DNA from: an uncultured Lachnospiraceae bacterium
GTDB lineage: Bacteria; Bacillota; Clostridia; Lachnospirales; Lachnospiraceae
Direction of reading: 5' to 3'
NCBI GenBank assembly: GCA_910584205.1
Contig: CAJUAA010000013.1
Coordinates: 1-64,000, forward strand
DNA: 64,000 nt
The position numbers were made by a program, and so were the translations under genes. Under the pieces are notes generated by a model. That model was given only the letters and a program-made list of their open reading frames with translations. It was not told the origin of the DNA and did no database searches. Below, piece after piece: positions 7,505 to 15,223 of the stretch. Position 1 is the stretch's first letter; every line of letters starts with the position of its first letter.

Positions 7505-8755
7505 ATGGGACTGACAATCATCGAAAAGATCATAAGCCGCAATGTGGGACACGATGTAAAGCCCGGAGACATTGTCACAGTCAATGTGGACCGGGTCATG
7601 ATCCATGACATTTTCATTCCTTTTGTGGCGGAAAAATTTGAAGAAATGGGCTTTACCGGACTGTGGGACCCGGATAAAGTGGTGCTGATCTACGACCATC
7701 TGGTGCCCGCAAGCCAGGTGGACGATACGAGACATTTCCGGATCGGCAATGAATTTGCAGAAACATACGGCATGAAGCATATTCACCGCAGCGACGGCAT
7801 CTGCCATCAGCTCATGACCGAAGCCCTTTATGTAAAACCCGGAGATATTGTCTTTGGAACGGACAGCCATACCACAACCTACGGATGCGTCGGCGCCTTT
7901 TCCTCCGGTATCGGATATACCGAGATGGCCAGCATTCTGGGCACCGGAACCATGTGGATCAAGGTGCCCGAAACCATCCGGGTCGTCATCGAAGGCGAAC
8001 TTCCTTCCAATGTAGCCTCCAAAGACGTGATCCTGCGCCTGATCGGGGATCTGCGCGCGGACGGAGCCACCTACCAGGCGCTGGAATTCTGCGGGGATAC
8101 CGTAGAACGCATGAGCATTGCCAGCCGCATGACCATGGCAAACATGGCCATCGAAGCAGGCGCAAAATGCGCGCTGTTCACGCCGGACAGGAAGACCGCA
8201 GAATACTGTCAGATCGAGCTGACGGAAAAAGAACGGACTCTGGTGGGAGATCCGGACGCCTCCTGTATCCGAACCATCCATTACCGGGCGGAAGAGCTGG
8301 TTCCGGTCCTTGCGTGTCCGTCCCAGGTGGACAACATCCATCCGGTCAGCGAATACGAAGGGACCCCCATCGACCAGGTGTTCCTCGGCTCCTGTACCAA
8401 CGGACGGCTGGAAGACCTGCAAAGGGCCGCTTCCATCCTGAAAGGGAAAAAGGTCGCCCCGTTTGTAAAGCTGATCGTCACCCCGGCCAGCCGGAAAATC
8501 TACAGCCAGGCGCTCCTGGACGGAACGCTGGCGGTTCTGGCAGAAGCCGGCGCCATCATCACCCACCCCGGATGCGGACTCTGCTGCGGCAGAACCGGCG
8601 GCATCCTCTCGGACGGAGAACGGGTCGTCGCCACCAACAACCGGAATTTCCTCGGACGTATGGGAACTTCAAAGGTGGAAATCTTCCTGGCCTCTCCCGC
8701 AACCGCGGCGGCCTGCGCCGCGGCGGGAAAGATCGTCGTTCCGGACCCGACATAA
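7505..8755 (+). CDS. Isopropylmalate dehydratase-like large subunit, pair 2 (4Fe-4S)
   Basis: The protein is 416 aa, the same length as the pair 1 subunit. Cluster cysteines sit at identical positions: C297 (GSCTNGR), C357 and C360 (HPGCGLCCG). GTDSHTTTYGCVGAFSSG spans 119-136, and NNRNFLGRMG is close to the canonical TTNRNFVGRMG. It is therefore more LeuC-like than its partner upstream, but HPGCGLCCGRTGG is still unusual. It ends the operon ahead of a strong bidirectional terminator. Confidence 0.85.
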   Translation: MGLTIIEKIISRNVGHDVKPGDIVTVNVDRVMIHDIFIPFVAEKFEEMGFTGLWDPDKVVLIYDHLVPASQVDDTRHFRIGNEFAETYGMKHIHRSDGICHQLMTEALYVKPGDIVFGTDSHTTTYGCVGAFSSGIGYTEMASILGTGTMWIKVPETIRVVIEGELPSNVASKDVILRLIGDLRADGATYQALEFCGDTVERMSIASRMTMANMAIEAGAKCALFTPDRKTAEYCQIELTEKERTLVGDPDASCIRTIHYRAEELVPVLACPSQVDNIHPVSEYEGTPIDQVFLGSCTNGRLEDLQRAASILKGKKVAPFVKLIVTPASRKIYSQALLDGTLAVLAEAGAIITHPGCGLCCGRTGGILSDGERVVATNNRNFLGRMGTSKVEIFLASPATAAACAAAGKIVVPDPT

Positions 8756-8826
8756 ATCCGGCCGTAAAAACAGACGGCTCCCACGGGCATCCGCAGATTT
8801 CCGCAGCAAACCATCCTCTCGTATAA

Positions 8827-8899
8827 AAACCTCCGCCGGAGGTTCCGGGCCGCATCCCAGGATGCCTGCCGGAATCTTCGGCGGAGGTTTGTTTTTTCG
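8827..8899. terminator. Bidirectional terminator between the dehydratase operon and the HAD gene
   Basis: A 12-bp perfect stem (aaacctccgccg 8827-8838 with cggcggaggttt 8879-8890) encloses inner pairing. On the plus strand it is followed by gttttttcg; on the minus strand the arm runs into a five-T stretch. It lies between convergent genes. Confidence 0.85.
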
Positions 8900-8922
8900 T
8901 TCTGCCCTATGGTTTTCCGACC

Positions 8923-9585
8923 TCAGGCTTCCGTCTTCATACGCTCCAGAATCGGAATGACCTCCAGCAGATTCTCCGCCGTTCCTTCCAGAAAAGCGGC
9001 CGTCTCCGGAAGCGGCTCCGCCAGATCCTTTACCATCACCACATGGCAGCCCGCGCGATGGGCGGACAGCGCTCCGTTATCCGAATCCTCCAGCGCCAGA
9101 CAGTCCTCCGGCCGCTCTTTGATCTGCTCACAGGCATACAGGTACACATCCGGCATGGGTTTCCCGTGCGGGAGCGACGGCGCGCAGGCGATCTGGTCAA
9201 ACCGGTCATAGATCCCCACCTGCGTCAGATAGTCCTTCGTCCGTTCCGCGTCCGACGCTGTGGAAACCGCCTTTTTGTATCCATTTTCCGTCAGCCAGTT
9301 GAGAAATTCATCCACGCCCGGCTTTTTCTCCACGCCATGTTCGGCCATATGCCTCCGTATCAGCTCCATCCTCCGCGCCCTCACCGCTGTATAGTCGAAC
9401 TCCTGTCCCAGCTGCTCCTTAAAATATGGCTCCGCATACTCTTTGGCAAAACTCCGAAAACGCAGAAGCTGCTCATGCGTCGGATCAAATCCCGCCTCCT
9501 GTGCCGCCTGTTTCCAGTACCGGTACAGATACTTCTCTGTATCAATCAGAATTCCATCCATGTCAAAAATGACTGCTTTTATCAT
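8923..9585 (-). CDS. HAD-superfamily hydrolase (beta-phosphoglucomutase-like)
   Basis: I choose the ATG at 9585 because it sits behind agggggag; an in-frame upstream start lacks a site. The result is 220 aa. The four HAD motifs are visible: DMDG with D8/D10, VSTASD, the lysine of HGKPMPDVY, and LEDSDNG. The helical cap inserted after motif I makes it a type I cap enzyme, like phosphoglycolate phosphatase, beta-phosphoglucomutase or sugar phosphatases. Substrate cannot be assigned. Confidence 0.88.
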   Translation of the reverse strand: MIKAVIFDMDGILIDTEKYLYRYWKQAAQEAGFDPTHEQLLRFRSFAKEYAEPYFKEQLGQEFDYTAVRARRMELIRRHMAEHGVEKKPGVDEFLNWLTENGYKKAVSTASDAERTKDYLTQVGIYDRFDQIACAPSLPHGKPMPDVYLYACEQIKERPEDCLALEDSDNGALSAHRAGCHVVMVKDLAEPLPETAAFLEGTAENLLEVIPILERMKTEA

Positions 9586-9642
9586 AGCTTTCTCCCCCTG
9601 CGGTAATCGAAGCGATCCTCGTGCGGCTGTCAGTTCCATGAG

Positions 9643-10248
9643 TTATTCCTCTTCCAGCGTCTCTTCCGTTATAAAATCATATTCATCATCCATCAGCATC
9701 TCCAGATACTCGTCAAAGCTGTCGGCAATGACTGCAAGCTCATCCGGGTCGTGCAGGAAGCGGACGATCTGCCCCTTCGTTCCTTTCGCAGACGGAGAAA
9801 AATCAAGAAACAGCCGGGAGGTCCCGCCGTTGTTCATACAGTCCGAAAAATGAAGCCAGCACATTTGATCCGCCCGGTCGATGATCTTATCATCAATCTC
9901 AACGTCCTCGCCGAATTCTCTGTTTACATAGTCGTCCAGCCAGTCCAGTTCCTCCTGCCGGCACATCTGTTTTGCAGAAAGCAGATAATAGGGATATTCT
10001 TCCAGGTCCGAGCCCAGAAAATAAAAAGCGATGGTTTCTCCTCCGTATTTTCTCCAGTAAGTTCCGTCCACAATTTGCAGCAGCTGAAGCAGACTGTCCG
10101 GCAGCTCCGGATACAAAGCCCGGAGGTTTTCCAAATCCGACGCCTCCGCACCGCACACCGTTTTTTCAAAATGATCCCACTGCTCTTTTCCGCCGTTTTC
10201 GTAATACGCCTTCTTTAAACCGGCAACATATTTCTCTGCAAGATTCAT
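9643..10248 (-). CDS. SMI1/KNR4-family protein, probable immunity protein
   Basis: The protein is 201 aa, with an ATG behind acaggagaag. The pattern typical of the SMI1/KNR4 (SUKH) superfamily is present: an early acidic helix with YPELPDSLLQLLQIVDG, an aromatic YYLL strand, and a C-terminal SFDEYLEMLMDDEYDF helix. In bacteria SUKH proteins commonly neutralise polymorphic toxins. No toxin gene is adjacent, so this is an orphan immunity candidate. It begins the immunity-rich island and immediately follows the decayed DUF4132-type gene. Confidence 0.75.
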   Translation of the reverse strand: MNLAEKYVAGLKKAYYENGGKEQWDHFEKTVCGAEASDLENLRALYPELPDSLLQLLQIVDGTYWRKYGGETIAFYFLGSDLEEYPYYLLSAKQMCRQEELDWLDDYVNREFGEDVEIDDKIIDRADQMCWLHFSDCMNNGGTSRLFLDFSPSAKGTKGQIVRFLHDPDELAVIADSFDEYLEMLMDDEYDFITEETLEEE

Positions 10249-10269
10249 AAACTTCTCCTGTTTTATTTT

Positions 10270-11656
10270 TTACCGAATCTGTCCCAGAATCCCCGGGTCC
10301 TTGATCTTCGTATCCTCTGCGAACAGCAGGATCTTGGACATGATTTCCGCGGTTTTGGGGTCCTCGTCCACAAAGGGCAGGAAGAATGTTCAGTACCTGT
10401 TCGTTCTTTTTCAGTCTGGCAGGAACGGATTTCAACGCCTTGACGTCCTTACGGCATTGCAGGGCGCTCTTTCCGTTTTCATCTACGGCAATCATCAGTT
10501 CCACGCCGTCCGCACCGTCCACGGGCTGCCACGCAAAGCAGGAGGAAGCGTTTTCCACCAGTTTGCTTTCCATGCGCAGGACGAGGCGCGTCACATCCGT
10601 AAAACCGGCGTTCACGCTTAAGTTCCGCAGGGCCAGTTCCACCGCGCGGCCCTCGCTGGCGCGCCGCTGGGCGCCGAACTGCCGGCTCTCCTTCTTATAT
10701 TTCTGGATAAACTGATAGCGGTCCAGCATCTCATTTTCCCGTTCTTCCTTTTCAGAAGGCAGCGGAAGAAGGCCAAGGCTCATCAAAAGGTCCTTGTTGC
10801 GTTTTTCACTGATTTCCGTCTTTAATTCCTCTTTGTCTTTTTTGCCAAGCGCCGCATCGGCATACTTTCTGGCCCTTCCATGGGCGGCCCCGGTGGAAGA
10901 ATATTTGGCGGCGTCATAGAGAAGCTTGAAAATCTTCTCCCCCACCTTTTCATAGGATTCAAAAAACCAGTTCAGGTCAAACGCGCCATCATGCAGCTCC
11001 TCCGGGGAAAGGGGCGTATATCTGGCGATGACCGACGTCATATGGTCATCAAAATGCTCACTGGTATGGGCCATAAAATAATAGCAGGCGCCGGAAAAAC
11101 CAGGAACCGCAAAATACTCCTCCAGCATGGGAATCCACTGTTCCGCATACATGACCAGCTCCGCCAGGCGCTTTTTCGTAATATCCGTCCCTTTCAGCGC
11201 TTTCGCCAGATCGGCGGCCGTCTCCTCCTCCTTCGGCATACTGACTTTCAGCAGATGGCTCAATACCCTTCTTTTCTCCGTGGCAGAAGCATAATAGCTG
11301 TAGCCCCGTGAAAGAGGCTCTTTTCCAAGGGCCGTCAGAATCTGGATCATGTAATCAATTCCATAGATCACCTTGATATTGCTGATCCATTCGGAAAACG
11401 GCGTGGGCTGCTCGCCCCGCTTCAGTTCCACCTCCAGCACCTTCGGCACGATCTCCCGGTACAGCCCGTGGGCCAGCTCCATGGCGGGCATCTCTGCTCC
11501 AATCTGGTCAAACCGGAACTTCCCGTCCACCGGCGCGATGGCGTTGTACCCGAAAAATGCGTTCAGCGCGCCGATTCTGGCCTTTTTGGAGGAAACGGCA
11601 CCCTTTTGCTCCACAATGCTTACCGGCTCCAGCAGAGCGCCCGGACTGGAAAAATC
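10270..11656 (-). pseudogene. 3' part of a decayed DUF5724/DUF4132-type gene
   Basis: This part reads on from the 5' part at 13260-14780 once the inserted segment 11657-13259 is removed. It carries recognisable DUF5724/DUF4132-family sequence: APVDGKFRFDQIG, PMLEEYFAVPGFSGACYYF, HTSEHFDDH, and ALKSVPARLKKNEQVL. At about 10385-10396 the frame shifts and the text jumps to FLPFVDEDPKTAEIM and a final ILGQIR before TAA at 10270. From memory of the family, about 350 residues normally separate these blocks, so this looks like an internal deletion rather than a one-base error. The uninterrupted frame to 10166 is an artefact that overlaps the SMI1 gene. Function of the family is unknown. Confidence 0.72.
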
Positions 11657-11704
11657 AAAGGCCGCTTCATAGTGATCCTCCTTCCCCGATTTTTATTGGA
11701 TTGC

Positions 11705-12874
11705 TTACTGGTTGACAGGCGTGGACAGGCTTCCGGCAAAGATGTCGAACTGTACGCCTCTGTTTTCGTATGTCCCGATTGCAACATCGTCAACATACAG
11801 GTTGGACGTGCCCACATAATTGAATTCCTTGTTGATCATGGCTTCATAATGCGATTTGGAATCGGCATAGCTGATGGACCAATTTTTGACTGTCAGCGTG
11901 GATGTCTCCAAAGTGTTTTCACTGATGCAATCAGCGGAAGTGGCCTCGGAATAGAGGTCGATGGTATTCTTGCTGCTATCCAAATGAAGCCATGTGTGCC
12001 CGACATATTCTTTTTCCTGGTTCACCCAGGAACGGTAATTTGCAAATGCGGCCATCTCAGAATCGAACACGAGAGGGTCGGCTCCGACTTTCTTGCGATA
12101 GCTGTTGATGCCGTCAAGCTCTTTCTGCTGAGCAGCTGTCGGGATGGCTTTGTACTGTACGGGATGTCCGTCAGCGGGAAACTCGTCAGGCTGTTCACTG
12201 AAGGATGCCATATAGAACATGTAGTACAGCGCGTAATCGTCACCGAACAGATCCATGGCATAGCTGCGGTTCTCTTTACACCAGTCCATATATGCGCCCA
12301 CGTTGAAGTTCTCGCATCCCTGACGTCCCTCGTGGACGCCAACGGTCTGGAAGTGCCTCAGCAGCTGGTCTTCATCGTAGTGGTACTGGAGCGCCAGCAT
12401 GGGGAATTTGTCCATATAGTATTCAGCGTCGAACACTTCGGACCAGTCGTACAATCCGACCTGCTTATCGTATGCAGCACCATAATCCCAGTCCACGTCA
12501 TAAGCAGCGTCGTTCCCACGCATGTCGACAACGCACTTGCTGCTGTATTTCTCGGGCTTGGATTTGATGCCGACGATGGCTGCAAGCTCATCTGCAATGC
12601 AGCGGTCTGCATAATCGGCGTCTTTCATGAATCGAACGTAGTCGATCTCATCTTCATCGTCGGTCTCATCGGAATGCACATTTGTGACGGATTCTTCGAA
12701 AGACGCGGACGGAACGGATTCCTCGGGGATCTCGACCGACGGAACGATGGACGGCTCGGACGCGTTCACATAGCTGGAACCATCCGGCGCAGACGCGCAG
12801 CTGGCCAGCATGATCGTAGCGCAGAGCGCCAGGAACATGCTCATGGCTCTTGTCTTTTTGTTCGTGTTTTTCAT
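11705..12874 (-). CDS. CAP-domain (SCP/PR-1-like) surface lipoprotein
   Basis: The protein is about 389 aa from the ATG at 12874 (aggtg six bases upstream); a GTG nine bases earlier is also possible. A lysine-rich start, a hydrophobic core and the lipobox LASC predict a lipid-anchored exported protein. Residues about 30-70 are Ser/Glu/Asp-rich linker. The region around residues 140-200 (VFDAEYYMDKFPML, HFQTVGVHEGRQG) resembles short repeats in clostridial surface proteins. The C-terminal 130 residues form a CAP domain (INSYRKKVGADPL, HTWLHLD). CAP proteins are secreted and bind lipids or act in host/peptide interactions; the role is unknown. Its codon usage and content differ from the surrounding island, and it lies wholly within the inserted segment. 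Confidence 0.78.
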   Translation of the reverse strand: MKNTNKKTRAMSMFLALCATIMLASCASAPDGSSYVNASEPSIVPSVEIPEESVPSASFEESVTNVHSDETDDEDEIDYVRFMKDADYADRCIADELAAIVGIKSKPEKYSSKCVVDMRGNDAAYDVDWDYGAAYDKQVGLYDWSEVFDAEYYMDKFPMLALQYHYDEDQLLRHFQTVGVHEGRQGCENFNVGAYMDWCKENRSYAMDLFGDDYALYYMFYMASFSEQPDEFPADGHPVQYKAIPTAAQQKELDGINSYRKKVGADPLVFDSEMAAFANYRSWVNQEKEYVGHTWLHLDSSKNTIDLYSEATSADCISENTLETSTLTVKNWSISYADSKSHYEAMINKEFNYVGTSNLYVDDVAIGTYENRGVQFDIFAGSLSTPVNQ

Positions 12875-13178
12875 AGTTTTCACCTATTCCTTTCAGATAA
12901 ATCAGATTTATGTTTTTGTTCGGGCACTATCAGTTTTTGGCGCCTGACGTCTTTCTATCCGCCAGGCTGCGGGCATTTTTTCTTCTCGCTGCCGCGGGCC
13001 TGCCCGCCCCTCCCGTCGGCGTCCCTTCCCTGTTGTTGTTTTTCCCTCGCCGTTCTTGTCACGGGTGTCCGGGGCGACAGCGCCGGACACCCGTGAACGG
13101 ACACGCGGTCGCCTTGGCGCTCGCCGGCACCCTCGGCCGGGAGCGTCCCCTGTTTGCTTTTTGACGGCTCTCAAGGCC
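12875..13178 (-). promoter_or_regulatory. Long GC-rich untranslated leader of the CAP gene
   Basis: From the predicted start near 13172 to the ATG is about 300 nt with no convincing coding frame. It contains a perfect 14-bp inverted repeat, tcacgggtgtccgg (13059-13072) and ccggacacccgtga (13083-13096), with a 10-nt loop, plus several GC-rich runs (13120-13145). It could be a regulatory leader or contain a small RNA. It matches no riboswitch I know. Confidence 0.45.
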
Positions 13179-13207
13179 ATTATACACGCGCTCTGGATGG
13201 CGTTCAA
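13179..13207 (-). promoter_or_regulatory. Predicted promoter of the CAP cassette
   Basis: On the minus strand TTGAAC (complement of 13202-13207) and TATAAT (complement of 13179-13184) are separated by 17 bases. Two direct repeats lie immediately upstream of the -35 (see 13211-13244). Confidence 0.7.
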
Positions 13208-13210
13208 GCC

Positions 13211-13244
13211 TGTAACACCTTTCGATCGAAGTGTAACACTTTTC
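13211..13244 (-). promoter_or_regulatory. Direct repeats with 21-bp period upstream of the CAP promoter
   Basis: The plus-strand copies tgtaacaccttt (13211-13222) and tgtaacactttt (13233-13244, preceded by a g) start 21-22 bases apart, which is two helical turns. The proximal copy ends four bases from the -35. This geometry is typical of an activator dimer such as a LytTR-type response regulator, but the binding protein is not identified. Confidence 0.5.
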
Positions 13245-13259
13245 AGGCTCCGGGGTGCT

Positions 13260-14780
13260 AAAAATCGTAGAACGTATGTTTGTTTCGATAGAAGAGATCC
13301 TTGTCCCAGATGCCCCGGACACAGCACTGGACATAATCCGCCAGAAACAGATACCTGTCATACTGGCTCTGATGGGGCGGGAGCTGCTCCCGTTTTTTCT
13401 GTTCCAGGTAATACTGCTGCAGGCGGAAACGCAGGGTAAACGCATTTGCCCAGTCCTTTTCCTCCACTCTGGAAAGCCAGAGGCGCATGCTCCTGAAGAT
13501 CGGCAGATCGGCAGCCCGCCTGGTGTAGGTGACGGTCTCGCCGTTCCAGCGTTTCTCACTGACCATATAAAAATCATTGGAACTGTCAAGCACAGACAGA
13601 AGAGCCGCCGTACCATACAGCCCGAAACGCGCCTTCAGCGCATCCGGAACGTACTCCTCGAACAGGGTGTCCAGAACCGTGCGTGCCTGTACCCCGTAAC
13701 GCAGCCCCTGAACCAGATCGGAAAACGGCGCCTTCTTCACCGGCTCTTTTCCGAACACACGTTCGTATAACGACAGGTTCTGTTCGTAACTTCCCCGGTT
13801 GGCCCGGCACTCCTGATACAGTGCGATTTCCATCAGAAGTTCCGGGGTCCTGATTTCCTTTTGATAAAATTCTTCCCACAGTTCCCGGAACGGGTAGGCG
13901 TCCAGCGGCGTGGCGTCCGGGTCTTTTCCGATATAACGGCATCGTTCCAGATTGTTTCCCAGCAGTTCATCCGCATCCCACGCCGTCTTATAGGACCGCT
14001 CGCGGTTTTCTTCGATCAGGCTGTTTAACACCTTCAGCACGCGGATGCACTCGCCTTCTCCATAGACAAACAGGGACGACGCCTCCTTTTCATCCACTTC
14101 CATGGGCGGCAGGACCCATTCCTTCTCCACATCATAAAAACCGTAGCCCGGCGTCTGCAGAATGTCCTGCGCCTCGCTGGAATCCCGCGGATCAGCTCAT
14201 GGCTGACCATGGAAGTATTTCCCTCCCCCAGCAGGACATCTCTGACCGCCTGTATGGTTTTTTCATTTCCAAGATCAATCTGTTCAGCCAGAATCCCCGC
14301 ATAGGCAAAGAATTCCGTCCTCGCATGGTCCTGCATCTCCGGCTCTGCGCCTCCGGTCAGCAGGTCGGAAAGAGGCGCCCCGTAAAATTTCAGACGGGTA
14401 TACGCCTGGAACAGCCGGATACTCGCGTCCACAAAGGGCGCGCAGCTCTCCGAGCGTACGCTCCTCCTCTGCCATCCGGCCGTCATCTGGAACTGATTCA
14501 TCTGATCCAGCGCATAGTAAAATTCTTCGTGCTGCTCCTTCGGGATACAGGCGCGGATCAGATCCGCAAACCGGTCTTTGTACAGCTCCCGCAGCGTCCG
14601 GTATGTACCATCCTCCAACTGCTTCCGCATCCAGATACACGTATCCCTCGGAATATTATGGTAATGGATGGTCGGAAGCAGCGTCCTTGCCTGCTCGGAG
14701 ACGCCTGCCGCGTTTTGCTTTGTCTGCGCGACCCATTCTTCGCTTAATTTTTTTCTTGTCTGGTAGGTAAATTCCGCCAT
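13260..14780 (-). pseudogene. 5' part of a decayed DUF5724/DUF4132-type gene
   Basis: The frame opens at an ATG at 14780 (MAEFTYQTRKKLSEEW) and runs about 195 codons. It shifts near 14184-14187, where a G run (complement of ccc) appears one base short; SHELIRG then continues as DSSEAQDILQTPGYGF in the next frame. The second frame runs to TFYDF, where the inserted segment begins and gives a stop at 13258. With the 3' part at 10270-11656 this would have encoded a protein of well over 1000 aa. The family is soluble and of unknown role. It is linked here to immunity-like genes. Confidence 0.7.
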
Positions 14781-14799
14781 GTTATTGATTTCCTCCTGA

Positions 14800-15087
14800 T
14801 TATGGTTCTAAATATCTTTTCAATGAAAATTCTGTTCGCTCATTTTGAGTAACTGTCTGTAACTCATATAAATTATCTTCCGCAGCAAGAAAATCTCTCA
14901 CATCCCGTCCTATGATCAGGTACTGATGATATTCCTGAAGTTCTTTGATCTGTTTATAGTCAATACCCTGGTTACGAATTGCTGCGATCAGCTTTTCTCT
15001 GGCTGTAATTGCCACTGCTCTTTTTTGAATAAATTCATCGTGCGGTGCATAGATCCAGTCCAGCAGATACTCGAATTCCAGAAGCAC
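14800..15087 (-). CDS. Small unassigned protein, possibly a gene remnant
   Basis: The frame shown is 95 aa from a GTG. The open frame extends upstream to a TAA near 15147, with sensible sequence (NVYELRLICFEYVLLEFEYLLDW) but no start codon, suggesting a lost 5' end. The content is helical, rich in E, Y and L, with one sense block EYHQYLIIGRDVRDFLAAEDN. Immediately upstream (15145-15223) another short frame reads DHENKYIVAFDQAFDNIQVV then stops. Both may be pieces of one decayed island gene. I recognise no family. Confidence 0.4.
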   Translation of the reverse strand: MLLEFEYLLDWIYAPHDEFIQKRAVAITAREKLIAAIRNQGIDYKQIKELQEYHQYLIIGRDVRDFLAAEDNLYELQTVTQNERTEFSLKRYLEP

Positions 15088-15223
15088 ATATTCAAAGCAG
15101 ATCAGTCTCAGCTCGTATACATTTCTTCTTTCCCGAATACAGGTTTACAGTAATTGGTGTTCCCGAACTACCTGAATGTTATCAAATGCCTGGTCAAACG
15201 CAACAATATATTTATTTTCGTGA

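Larger units (their letters stand above)
11657..13259 (-). mobile_element. 1.6-kb segment inserted in the DUF4132-type gene, flanked by a 7-bp direct repeat
   Basis: On the minus strand the host gene reads ...HTFYDF up to GATTTTT (13260-13266). It resumes after a second GATTTTT (11650-11656) as SSPGALLEPVSIVEQKG, which joins smoothly in frame. Between them lie a promoter, a GC-rich leader and the CAP-lipoprotein gene. Near the downstream end there is an orphan ribosome site plus ATG (aaggaggatcactATG) leading nowhere. I see no transposase, no terminal inverted repeats and no group I/II intron ends, so the mechanism is unknown. The 7-bp repeats could be a target-site duplication or chance AT-rich matches. 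Confidence 0.55.

Noticed and set aside
10166..10269. Extension of the DUF4132 frame to a stop at 10166
   Set aside because: This tail is out of frame with the real C-terminus (PFVDEDPKTAEIM...GQIR, stop at 10270) and overlaps the well-supported SMI1 gene start.
11468..13096. 542-codon open frame on the plus strand
   Set aside because: It runs antisense through the CAP gene and the DUF4132 fragment; composition mirrors the codon bias of the minus-strand genes and it has no ribosome site.
11657..13259. Group I/II intron or classical IS at the DUF4132 insertion
   Set aside because: No intron end consensus, no reverse transcriptase or homing endonuclease, no transposase and no terminal inverted repeats.
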